Shown in pieces: positions 1 to 7,181 of a stretch of DNA of 15,464 nucleotides. A model generated the notes under the pieces. That model did not search any database. It was given only the letters and a program-made list of their open reading frames with translations, and was not told the DNA's origin. Position numbers and translations under genes: made by a program. Numbering within the stretch: the stretch's first letter is position 1; the number at the start of each line of letters is the position of its first letter. The DNA is from Proteiniphilum sp. UBA4084 (lineage in GTDB: Bacteria; Bacteroidota; Bacteroidia; Bacteroidales; Dysgonomonadaceae): positions 13,318 through 28,781 of the forward strand of contig DFYK01000079.1 in assembly GCA_002383605.1 (NCBI GenBank), in the 5' to 3' direction.

Positions 1-720
1 TCATTTATGAACACCACCGAGGATCCGGCAGTGGAACGACTGCTGGTGCCTGACATGGCGCTGACGGCGGCAGAATATTTCGCGGTAGACAAAAACGAGA
101 AGGTGCTGGTACTGCTCACCGACATGTCTTCCTATGCCGACGCACTCTCCATCGTGTCGAACCGCATGGATCAGATTCCCTCGAAGGACTCCATGCCTGG
201 ATCGCTCTACTCCGACCTGGCCAAGATTTATGAGAAGGCAGCCCAATTCCCGTCGGGCGGCTCCATCACCATCCTGGCGGTAACCACTCTCTCCGGCGGC
301 GACATCACCCATGCCGTACCCGACAATACAGGTTATATTACCGAAGGACAGCTCTTTTTGCGCCTCGACAGTGATGTAAGCAAGGTAGTCGTGGATCCTT
401 TCCGTTCATTATCCCGACTGAAACAGCTGGTGCAGGGTAAGAAAACGCGCGAAGATCATCCCCAGGTGATGAACGCCGCCGTACGCCTCTATGCCGATGC
501 TGCCAACGCAAAAACCAAGCAGGAGAACGGGTTCGATCTGACGGACTACGACCAGCGGACGCTTTCGTTTGCAAAAGATTATTCAAAACAACTGATGGCC
601 ATCGACGTCAACCTGAACACCGTGGAGATGCTTGATAAAACATGGGAGTTGCTGTCGGCGCATTTCAAGCCCACCGAGGTAAATATGAAACAGGAGTTGG
701 TGGATAAGTACTGGAAATAG
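1..720 (+). CDS. ntpB: V/A-type ATP synthase subunit B, 3' part (5' end outside window)
   Basis: This is the C-terminal half of the non-catalytic head subunit B of a V/A-type ATPase; it alternates with subunit A in the soluble head. The frame is open from base 1, so the ATG at 7 is an internal methionine and not the start. Visible family motifs are MALTAAEY near the beginning, DITHAVPDNTGYITEGQ in the middle, and SLSRL followed by GKKTREDH. The Arg codon at 415-417 (in SLSRL) fits the arginine that reaches into the A-subunit nucleotide site; this assignment comes from family knowledge. The protein ends at 720, 3 bases before subunit D, so the two are surely co-transcribed. The segment usually written GRRGYPGYMYTDLA reads SKDSMPGSLYSDLA here, as expected for the divergent Bacteroidetes/Chlamydia branch. 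Confidence 0.95.
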   Translation, partial: SFMNTTEDPAVERLLVPDMALTAAEYFAVDKNEKVLVLLTDMSSYADALSIVSNRMDQIPSKDSMPGSLYSDLAKIYEKAAQFPSGGSITILAVTTLSGGDITHAVPDNTGYITEGQLFLRLDSDVSKVVVDPFRSLSRLKQLVQGKKTREDHPQVMNAAVRLYADAANAKTKQENGFDLTDYDQRTLSFAKDYSKQLMAIDVNLNTVEMLDKTWELLSAHFKPTEVNMKQELVDKYWK

Positions 721-723
721 CTC

Positions 724-1335
724 ATGGCGATCAAATTTCAATATAACAAAACTTCCCGCCAGCAGTTGGAAAAACAGCTTGGTGTACGTGAGCGGGCGCT
801 TCCTACGTTGCAGAACAAGGAGACCGCATTACGCATGGAGGTCAGGAAAGCCAAAGAAGAAATAGAATCCCTGGAAAAAGAACTCGAGGCACAGGTACGT
901 TCTTACGACAAGATGATGGGAATGTGGATGGAGTTCGACCCCACGCTGATCAGCGTGAAAGATGTACGTCTCTCCAGGAAAAAAATTGCCGGCGTGGTGA
1001 TTCCGGTGCTTGAAGGGGTAGAATTCGAACTGAAACCATTCAGCCTGTTTAACCGCCCAAAATGGTTCCTCGACGGGGTAAAAACACTGGAAGGACTTGC
1101 CGAGACGGGCATACGCCGCGATTTTCATCTCATACGCCTCAACCGCATTGAGCATGCCCGCAAGAAGACCACCCAGAAAGTGAATCTTTTCGAGAAAGTA
1201 CAAATACCGGGTTATCAGGAGGCCATTCTTAAAATAAAGCGATACCTCGAAGACGAGGAAAACCTCTCCAAATCCTCACAAAAGATCATGCGCACCCATC
1301 AGGAACAACGAAGAAAGGAGGAAGACGGCATATGA
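724..1335 (+). CDS. ntpD: V/A-type ATP synthase subunit D (central shaft)
   Basis: Subunit D (203 aa) is the long coiled-coil rotor shaft linking the head to the membrane ring. The N-terminal part (residues about 5-60) and C-terminal part (about 145-203) are rich in Lys, Glu, Leu and Gln and read as the two long helices of the shaft. The C-terminal helix carries the family signature ARKKTTQKVNLFEKVQIPGY. The length is normal for the family. The ATG at 724 comes 3 bases after the subunit B stop, and the stop overlaps the start of subunit I in an ATGA at 1332-1335, so translation is probably coupled. No gene for subunit F, the usual shaft partner, lies between B and I. Confidence 0.93.
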   Translation: MAIKFQYNKTSRQQLEKQLGVRERALPTLQNKETALRMEVRKAKEEIESLEKELEAQVRSYDKMMGMWMEFDPTLISVKDVRLSRKKIAGVVIPVLEGVEFELKPFSLFNRPKWFLDGVKTLEGLAETGIRRDFHLIRLNRIEHARKKTTQKVNLFEKVQIPGYQEAILKIKRYLEDEENLSKSSQKIMRTHQEQRRKEEDGI

Positions 1336-3158
1336 TAGCAAAAATGAAAAAGTTCACTTTTCTGGCTTTTCACAAGGAATATGACCGGTTTCTTCATGAC
1401 CTGCGTAACCTGGGAATGATTCATGTGGTGGAACAGAACCGCACCGAGGCCGATGAAGAGAGTCTGCAACAGTTTGTGACCGAAGCAAAGAAACTTGGTG
1501 AGACAATCAAGACACTGAAGAAAAACAGGGATAAAAAGACAACTATCGCATCCAATGAGCCCAATGTTGTACTTGGGAAGAAGATTCCCGCGACGATTGA
1601 AACAATAGCGCAGAGAAAATCCTCACTGAACCAACAGCTACAGGTCGCTGTAAAAGAGCGGGAAGCGCTGAGGCCCTGGGGTGACTTCGATCCGGAAAAT
1701 ATTCATCGCCTCCGGCGAGCCGGTTATCAGGTGCACTTCTTCATCTCGCCCGATAACAAATACAATACGGAATGGGAAACAATACACGATGCAGTGGTCC
1801 TGAAAAATGAATCGTCGAAAACCTATTTTATGACGATCAACCACACAGGACAGATGTCCGACCTGCTGGATCTGGAAGAGATCAGGTTACCCGATGTGTC
1901 ACTCTCGGCACTCGACAAACTCATCCTTTCCCTCCGGGAGAAAATAGATGCAGAGGACGAAGCACTGCGAAAGCTTTCTGACCATCTGCCTTCCGTGGAG
2001 GCAGCCCTGAACGAACTGGAGGCACGGATGACCTACCAGAAAGTGTCGCAGAGCGCCACCCCGTTGGCTGATGCGAAACTGATGCTCCTGCAGGGGTGGG
2101 CTCCCGCGGAGAAAACGCCCGAGATTGTCTCCTACATGGAATCGAAAGATGCCTGGTTCGAGGTATCCGACCCGATGCCGGATGATAATGTACCCATTCA
2201 GCTTCGAAACAACGGCTTCTTCCGCATTTTCGAGCCCATAGCCGAGTTGTATATGTTACCGAAATACAATGAGATAGATCTCACACCATACTTTGCACCC
2301 TTTTACATGCTGTTCTTCGGCCTGTCGCTGGGTGACATAGGTTATGGCCTCTTCCTCTTCACCGTGGCGACGCTTGTCAAGCTTCTTCAGAAAAGAAAGC
2401 TGTCGACGGGCATGAAGACCATCCTGTCACTGGTGCAGGTGCTGGGCGCCTCCACCATGGTGGCCGGACTGCTGACAGGAGGATTCTTCGGCTTTGCCAT
2501 TTACGACCTGGATAACCCTGTCTCACAGGCACTGAAGGAGAAAGCATACTTCAACAACAATCAGATGTTCATGCTGTCACTCGTGCTGGGAGTCATACAG
2601 ATACTTTTCGGTATGTGCCTGAAGGTAGCCAACCGCATCAAACAGTTCGGACTGATTCATGCCTTGTCTACCATCGGATGGATTGTTTTACTGAGCAGTG
2701 TCATCTTTGCCTACCTGTTTCCGGCCCTGATGCCGATGGGAGGTACACTGCACCTTGTGGTGTTGGGTCTTGCGGCCATACTCATCTATTTCTTCAACTC
2801 GCCGGGTAAGAATCCGGCAGTAAATCTGGGCCTCGGGCTGTGGGACACCTACAACATGGCCACAGGATTACTGGGAGACGTCTTGTCTTATGTGCGGTTG
2901 TTCGCACTCGGACTCTCGGGTGGCATCCTGGCCAGTGTCTTCAACAGTCTGGCCGTGGGGATGAGTCCCGACAATGCCATCGTCGGACCCATTGTGGCCA
3001 TTCTGATCTTTCTGATTGGCCATGCCATCAACATCTTCATGAATGTGCTGGGCGCCATCGTGCATCCGGTGCGACTTACCTTCGTGGAATTTTATAAGAA
3101 CGCCGAGTTTACCGGAGGCGGAAAGAAATACACTCCTTTCGGAGAATCAAATGAATAG
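1332..3158 (+). CDS. ntpI: V/A-type ATP synthase subunit I (membrane stator, a-subunit)
   Basis: Subunit I (608 aa) forms the ion half-channels against the K ring and anchors the peripheral stalk. Residues 1 to about 315 are a hydrophilic, partly coiled-coil cytosolic arm. From about residue 318 (FAPFYMLFFGLSLGDIGYG) onwards the protein is membrane-embedded, with roughly seven or eight helices. The conserved helix LLGDVLSYVRLFALGLSGG contains Arg522, which should face the ion-binding Glu of the rotor, and the last helix ends in HPVRL (His578, Arg581), also typical. The ATG at 1332 overlaps the stop of subunit D. The length is somewhat shorter than many archaeal homologues (around 650 aa) but the protein is complete at both ends. 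Confidence 0.94.
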   Translation: MIAKMKKFTFLAFHKEYDRFLHDLRNLGMIHVVEQNRTEADEESLQQFVTEAKKLGETIKTLKKNRDKKTTIASNEPNVVLGKKIPATIETIAQRKSSLNQQLQVAVKEREALRPWGDFDPENIHRLRRAGYQVHFFISPDNKYNTEWETIHDAVVLKNESSKTYFMTINHTGQMSDLLDLEEIRLPDVSLSALDKLILSLREKIDAEDEALRKLSDHLPSVEAALNELEARMTYQKVSQSATPLADAKLMLLQGWAPAEKTPEIVSYMESKDAWFEVSDPMPDDNVPIQLRNNGFFRIFEPIAELYMLPKYNEIDLTPYFAPFYMLFFGLSLGDIGYGLFLFTVATLVKLLQKRKLSTGMKTILSLVQVLGASTMVAGLLTGGFFGFAIYDLDNPVSQALKEKAYFNNNQMFMLSLVLGVIQILFGMCLKVANRIKQFGLIHALSTIGWIVLLSSVIFAYLFPALMPMGGTLHLVVLGLAAILIYFFNSPGKNPAVNLGLGLWDTYNMATGLLGDVLSYVRLFALGLSGGILASVFNSLAVGMSPDNAIVGPIVAILIFLIGHAINIFMNVLGAIVHPVRLTFVEFYKNAEFTGGGKKYTPFGESNE

Positions 3159-3191
3159 AACAATCAAACAATAAATTTAAATAGTGAATAA

Positions 3192-3653
3192 ATGGAAACA
3201 AATTTGTTAATTGCCTATATAGGCATCGCGATTATGATCACGCTCGCTGGCATTGGAAGCGCCTACGGGGTTACCATTGTGGGAAATGCTGCCATTGGTG
3301 CGGCGAAGAAGGTAGACGGGAAATTCGGTAACTTTCTGGTATTGACAGCGCTACCGGGAACACAGGGTTTGTATGGTTTCGCCGGCTATTTTATGTTTCA
3401 GAATATTTTCAATATCCTGACGCCCGAGATCACATTCTTTCAGGCCATGGCCACGCTGGCTGCCGGTCTGTCACTGGGTTTCGTAGGGTTGCTATCGTCC
3501 ATTCGTCAGGGACAGGTCTGTGCCAGCGGGGTGGTTTCCATTGGTCAGGGACATGACGCCTTCAGCAACACGCTAATCCTCGCCGTATTCCCCGAACTTT
3601 ACGCCATCGTGGCACTTGCCGCAGCATTCCTTATGGGTTCTGCCGTGGCATAA
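3192..3653 (+). CDS. ntpK: V/A-type ATP synthase subunit K (proteolipid rotor), Na+-type site
   Basis: Subunit K (153 aa) is a duplicated four-helix proteolipid, the V-type version of the c subunit, that builds the rotor ring. There is one ion-carrying acid, Glu135 in FPELYAI, in the second hairpin; the first hairpin has no matching acid. Aligned with E. hirae NtpK, its Na+ ligands Leu61, Thr64, Gln65, Gln110 and Glu139 correspond to Leu54, Thr57, Gln58 (ALPGTQG), Gln106 (RQGQ) and Glu135, with constant offsets of 7 and then 4. This predicts Na+ coupling. It follows subunit I by 33 bases and is the last gene of the operon. Its 3' end overlaps the oppositely oriented transporter gene by 23 bases. 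Confidence 0.95.
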   Translation: METNLLIAYIGIAIMITLAGIGSAYGVTIVGNAAIGAAKKVDGKFGNFLVLTALPGTQGLYGFAGYFMFQNIFNILTPEITFFQAMATLAAGLSLGFVGLLSSIRQGQVCASGVVSIGQGHDAFSNTLILAVFPELYAIVALAAAFLMGSAVA

Positions 3654-4557
3654 TAACACGGTCTATTCCGATATCTTTTACAGATGCCGGATCATCTACC
3701 GGCTCAATATGTGTGGAGACAGTTACCGGCTCATCAAAGAGTCCGATAATTGTCTCTTCCACGTCATCAGCCCAATCGTGTCCCTGCTTCACGCTCCATT
3801 CTCCCGGCACGAGCAGGTGCATTGAAATAAATTTACGCTGTCCCGCCACGCGGGTCAGCAGGGAGTGGTATTCAATCTCATTTACTTTCAGCGAATCGAG
3901 GTAATGGGTCACTTTCTCCAGATCCTCTGCCGGGATGGTCGCATCCATCAGGCCGCTGGCTGAACGGCTGATCAGCTTATATCCGGTATAGATGATGTTA
4001 AGGGCAACCAATATCGCGATAATGGGGTCGAGAATAAGCCATCCGGTAAACTTCACCATCATGATCCCGGCGATCACCCCCACGGAGGTCCACACATCCG
4101 TCATCAGATGTCGGCCGTCGGCCTCCAGCACCAGTGATTTTCTTTTTTTCCCATTCATTATCAGGGTGAGCCCCACCACCAGATTTACAACCGACGCCAG
4201 AAGCGAGAACAACAACCCCGTGTTGATATTCTCAAGGGGTGCAGGTTCCAGAATACGGGGTATGGCAGTACGGATGATGCTGAATGCTGCAATCAGGATG
4301 AGTGCCCCCTCGGTGGCACTGGAGAAGTATTCCGCTTTGCTATGCCCATACACATGGCCATCGTCTGCAGGTTTTTGAGAGATCCGGAGCATGATCAACG
4401 CAAAAAGGGCAGCAAACAGGTTTACGATAGACTCTAACGCATCCGACAGGAATCCCATCGATCCGGTCACCTGATAGGCGTAAAATTTCAGCGAGATGGT
4501 AACTATTGCAGCGGCAATAGAGAGATACAAAAACTTAGCGAGAGACGTCTGTTTCAT
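3631..4557 (-). CDS. cation diffusion facilitator family metal transporter
   Basis: A full-length (308 aa) CDF-family exporter of divalent metals such as Zn2+, Fe2+, Co2+ or Cd2+, working as a cation/proton antiporter in the inner membrane. About six helices occupy residues 10-210, followed by a cytosolic alpha/beta domain (about 215-300). Site A residues are visible: Asp39 in FLSDALES on helix 2, and His150/Asp154 in ADGRHLMTDVWTS (HxxxD) on helix 5. The conserved loop DDGHVYGHSKAEYFSS lies at residues 65-80. Metal specificity cannot be read with certainty; helix 2 has Asp39 and Ser43 instead of the Asp/Asp pair of FieF. The C-terminal seven codons overlap ntpK on the other strand. A TAnnTTTG box lies 25 bases before the ATG. 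Confidence 0.92.
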   Translation of the reverse strand: MKQTSLAKFLYLSIAAAIVTISLKFYAYQVTGSMGFLSDALESIVNLFAALFALIMLRISQKPADDGHVYGHSKAEYFSSATEGALILIAAFSIIRTAIPRILEPAPLENINTGLLFSLLASVVNLVVGLTLIMNGKKRKSLVLEADGRHLMTDVWTSVGVIAGIMMVKFTGWLILDPIIAILVALNIIYTGYKLISRSASGLMDATIPAEDLEKVTHYLDSLKVNEIEYHSLLTRVAGQRKFISMHLLVPGEWSVKQGHDWADDVEETIIGLFDEPVTVSTHIEPVDDPASVKDIGIDRVIMPRQNP

Positions 4558-4581
4558 TGCAGCAGATATTGATATGACTTA

Positions 4582-4614
4582 CAAAAATAGTCATAATTTT
4601 CAGGAATCTCACAA
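4582..4614 (-). promoter_or_regulatory. putative Bacteroidetes-type promoter for the CDF transporter
   Basis: On the minus strand 4582-4589 reads TATTTTTG, an exact match to the -7 consensus TAnnTTTG. A weak TTG (4612-4614) lies 22 bases further upstream in the -33 position. A transcript starting near 4575 would have a leader of about 18 nt. Confidence 0.45.
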
Positions 4615-4679
4615 TTGAATATCCCGACATTTGAGAAAGCGCTACAATGCAGGTTGGTCTTTATTTTTATCATCCTGCG

Positions 4680-4711
4680 CTTGGAAATAGCTCGTTTTTC
4701 ATGTACTTTTG
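4680..4711 (+). promoter_or_regulatory. putative Bacteroidetes-type promoter for ffh
   Basis: 4704-4711 reads TACTTTTG, an exact TAnnTTTG -7 box. A partial -33 element CTTG at 4680-4683 lies 20 bases upstream. Transcription would start near 4718, giving ffh a leader of about 90 nt. The rest of the 250-bp gap 4558-4807 holds no gene; it contains this promoter, the divergent CDF promoter and the hairpin at 4758-4781. Confidence 0.45.
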
Positions 4712-4757
4712 TGTTTTGAATTAAGCCCTTGCAGTGAAAATGAAGGGGACGAGCAAT

Positions 4758-4781
4758 ATTCCGAAGACCTACTTCGGGAAT
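4758..4781 (+). other. hairpin in the ffh leader
   Basis: ATTCCGAAG and CTTCGGGAAT form an inverted repeat with a one-base bulge and a loop of about 5 nt, 27 bases before the ffh start. There is no U-run directly after it, so it is not a standard terminator. It could be a leader structure or chance. Confidence 0.35.
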
Positions 4782-4807
4782 TTAAACCAACAAGCGTATA
4801 AAAACAG

Positions 4808-6133
4808 ATGTTTGAAAATTTAAGTGAGAGACTGGAGAGGTCGTTTAAGATACTGAAGGGCCAGGGTAAGATCACCGAGATCAACGTGGCTGAGACATTG
4901 AAAGAGGTTCGTCGTGCCCTGCTCGACGCTGACGTTAACTATAAAACCGCCCGGGAATTTACCGAGACCGTCAAGCAAAAGGCACTGGGACAAGATGTTC
5001 TCAATGCCGTGAAGCCGGAACAGCTGATGGTGAAGATCGTGCACGACGAACTGGCCACGCTGATGGGTGGCACCGCCATAGACATCAACATAAAGGGAAC
5101 ACCGGCGGTCATCCTGATGTCGGGTCTTCAGGGATCAGGTAAAACCACCTTTTCGGGCAAGCTGGCCCATATGCTCAAGACCAAACGGGGTAAAAACCCG
5201 TTGTTGGTGGCGGGCGACATTTACCGTCCTGCAGCCATCGAACAGCTCAAAATACTGGGCGAGCAAATCGGGGTATCGGTATACGCGGAAGAAGAGAACA
5301 AGAACCCGGTAAAGATAGCACAAAATGCCATCCAGCATGCCCGACAGCATGGGAAAGACTTGGTAATCATTGACACCGCCGGTCGTCTGGCCATCGACGA
5401 GCAGATGATGAACGAGATCGAATCGATCAAGAAGGCAGTCAACCCGCAGGAAATCCTCTTCGTGGTGGATGCGATGACCGGTCAGGATGCCGTCAATACT
5501 GCCAAGGAGTTCAACCAGCGACTCGATTTCAACGGAGTGGTACTCACCAAGCTCGACGGTGACACCCGCGGTGGTGCAGCCCTCTCCATCCGATCGGTGG
5601 TCGATAAGCCCATCAAGTTTGTCGGTACCGGCGAGAAGCTGGATGCCATCGATGTGTTCCATCCGGAACGTATGGCCGACCGTATCCTCGGGATGGGCGA
5701 CATTGTCTCCCTGGTTGAGAAAGCACAGGAACAATACGACGAGGAAGAAGCACGCCGTCTGCAGAAAAAAATAGCGAAAAACCAATTCGACTTCAACGAC
5801 TTCATTGCCCAGATACAGCAAATCAAGAAGATGGGCAACCTGAAGGATCTGGCCTCCATGATTCCCGGGGTAGGCAAACAGATCAAGGATCTCGATATCG
5901 ACGACGATGCGTTCAAGGGTATTGAAGCAATCATACACTCCATGACTCCCTCGGAACGTAGCAATCCCGAGATACTAAACGGGAGCCGCCGTGCCCGCAT
6001 CGCCAAAGGAAGCGGCACCAACGTGCAAGAGGTAAACAAACTGATCAAGCAGTTCGACGAAACCCGCAAGATGATGCGTATGATGACATCGGGTGGTGGC
6101 AAACAGGCAATGCGAAACCTTAAAAGACAATAA
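4808..6133 (+). CDS. ffh: signal recognition particle protein Ffh (SRP54 GTPase)
   Basis: Ffh (441 aa, normal length) binds signal sequences on ribosomes together with the 4.5S RNA and delivers them to FtsY at the membrane. N domain: about residues 1-95. G domain: P-loop GLQGSGKTT (106-114), DIYRPAA (137-143), DTAGR (189-193), TKLDGDTRGG (247-256), all intact. M domain: from about 300, with SRRARIAKGSG near residue 395 in the RNA-binding helices and a Met-rich tail (KMMRMM). Some bacterial Ffh proteins have longer Met/Gly tails; this one ends soon after. The start MFENLSERLE is the usual family start. folD follows after 86 bases on the same strand, probably in one operon. The gene for the partner RNA lies at 10842-10943. 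Confidence 0.97.
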   Translation: MFENLSERLERSFKILKGQGKITEINVAETLKEVRRALLDADVNYKTAREFTETVKQKALGQDVLNAVKPEQLMVKIVHDELATLMGGTAIDINIKGTPAVILMSGLQGSGKTTFSGKLAHMLKTKRGKNPLLVAGDIYRPAAIEQLKILGEQIGVSVYAEEENKNPVKIAQNAIQHARQHGKDLVIIDTAGRLAIDEQMMNEIESIKKAVNPQEILFVVDAMTGQDAVNTAKEFNQRLDFNGVVLTKLDGDTRGGAALSIRSVVDKPIKFVGTGEKLDAIDVFHPERMADRILGMGDIVSLVEKAQEQYDEEEARRLQKKIAKNQFDFNDFIAQIQQIKKMGNLKDLASMIPGVGKQIKDLDIDDDAFKGIEAIIHSMTPSERSNPEILNGSRRARIAKGSGTNVQEVNKLIKQFDETRKMMRMMTSGGGKQAMRNLKRQ

Positions 6134-6172
6134 TTTCCGAACCGCTGTCACTGCCAAGCTTCCACTACCGAA

Positions 6173-6219
6173 GCTGATCGCTGATAGCTGAACGCTGAAC
6201 GCTGATAGCTAAAAAAAAC
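6173..6219 (+). repeat. heptamer repeat block (CTGAnnG) plus A-tract between ffh and folD
   Basis: Five 7-bp units in register: GCTGATC, GCTGATA, GCTGAAC, GCTGAAC, GCTGATA (6173-6207), then GCT and a run of eight A (6211-6218), ending one base before the folD ATG. The same unit family is found before gcvT in the same orientation relative to the gene. Each unit carries a TGA; since 7 is not a multiple of 3, consecutive units put stops in all three frames. Confidence 0.8.
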
Positions 6220-7101
6220 ATGAAACTAATTGATGGAAAGGCGATAGCCGCACAAATAAAACAGGAGATAGCCCTGGAAGTGACACAAATAAAAGCTGCC
6301 GGAGGCAAGACACCCCACCTGGCAGCCGTATTGGTAGGCCATGACGGGGGCAGCGAAACCTATGTAGCCAATAAGGTACGTTCCTGCGAGGAGGTAGGAT
6401 TCAAGTCGACCCTCATCCGGTATGAGGAGGATGTGACCGAAGCGGAGCTGCTCGCCTGTGTTGACCGTCTGAATAAAGATGCCGACATCGACGGGTTTAT
6501 CGTTCAGCTACCTCTGCCCAAACATATCTCCGAAGATAAAATTACCGAAGCCATCGACTACCGCAAAGATGTGGACGGCTTTCATCCGGTGAACGTGGGG
6601 CGCATGTCTCTTGGGATGCCCTGCTTCCTTTCGGCCACGCCGGCCGGTATTGTGGAGCTGCTAAAACGATATGAGATAGAGACACGGGGAAAACATTGTG
6701 TGGTACTGGGACGCAGCAACATTGTCGGCAAGCCGGTATCGATGCTGATGATGCAAAAGGGATATCCGGGCGACTGCACCGTCACCGTCTGTCACAGTCG
6801 AACGAAAAATATCAGGGATATCTGCCTGCAGGCCGACATCATCATTGCTGCGCTGGGTGTACCCGAATTCCTGAAAGGAGATATGGTGAAAGAAGGAGCC
6901 GTAGTGATTGACGTGGGCACTACCCGTGTTCCAAACAGCAACACCAAGTCGGGATTCAAGCTCACGGGCGATGTGAAATTCGACGAGGTAGCTCCCAAAT
7001 GTGCCTATATTACGCCGGTTCCGGGCGGTGTGGGTCCGATGACCATTGTGTCTCTGCTCAGGAATACCCTGCTGGCAGGCAAAAAGGCCATTTATTCCTG
7101 A
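6220..7101 (+). CDS. folD: bifunctional methylenetetrahydrofolate dehydrogenase / methenyltetrahydrofolate cyclohydrolase
   Basis: FolD (293 aa) interconverts 5,10-methylene-THF and 10-formyl-THF through methenyl-THF with NAD(P), in the cytosol. Catalytic residues are in place: Tyr48 and Lys52 of SETYVANK, Gln96 of GFIVQLPLPKH, Asp119 of RKDVDGFHP. The dinucleotide-binding fold has GRSNIVGKP (164-172), and the C-terminal signature TPVPGGVGPMT is intact. The length is normal. It lies downstream of ffh, an arrangement that I recall from other Bacteroidetes. The ATG follows a heptamer-repeat block and an A-tract at once, so there is no Shine-Dalgarno sequence; the A-rich leader probably favours initiation, as is common in Bacteroidetes. 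Confidence 0.97.
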   Translation: MKLIDGKAIAAQIKQEIALEVTQIKAAGGKTPHLAAVLVGHDGGSETYVANKVRSCEEVGFKSTLIRYEEDVTEAELLACVDRLNKDADIDGFIVQLPLPKHISEDKITEAIDYRKDVDGFHPVNVGRMSLGMPCFLSATPAGIVELLKRYEIETRGKHCVVLGRSNIVGKPVSMLMMQKGYPGDCTVTVCHSRTKNIRDICLQADIIIAALGVPEFLKGDMVKEGAVVIDVGTTRVPNSNTKSGFKLTGDVKFDEVAPKCAYITPVPGGVGPMTIVSLLRNTLLAGKKAIYS

Positions 7102-7102
7102 A

Positions 7103-7171
7103 AAAAATTTCATCACCGGCCAAAATTTCACGATCGATGGGGGCATGACAAAAAAGATGATCTACGTATAA
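7103..7171 (+). pseudogene. remnant: C-terminal tail of a short-chain dehydrogenase/reductase (SDR)
   Basis: Directly after the folD stop, in another forward frame, the DNA reads N-F then ITGQNFTIDGGMTKKMIY-V and a TAA at 7169-7171. This is the typical end of classical SDR oxidoreductases (ITGQ..xVDGGM, then the last residues). No start codon, Rossmann motif or YxxxK site precedes it; the frame runs into the end of folD. It is therefore a leftover of about 22 codons of a lost gene, probably fused to folD by a deletion. Assignment rests on motif recognition only. Confidence 0.7.
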
Positions 7172-7181
7172 CGAAAACCGA

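Noticed and set aside
7..9. ATG at base 7 as the true start of subunit B
   Set aside because: The frame is open upstream to base 1, and the protein begins in the middle of the conserved nucleotide-binding domain of a roughly 440-460 aa family.
5135..5938. Long minus-strand open frame inside ffh (267 codons)
   Set aside because: It is antisense to the conserved G and M domains of Ffh, has no recognisable motif, and its composition follows from the GC-rich codon use of ffh.
6173..6210. CRISPR-like or phage attachment repeat
   Set aside because: Units are only 7 bp with no spacers, and there is no cas gene or integrase; it is a short tandem repeat.
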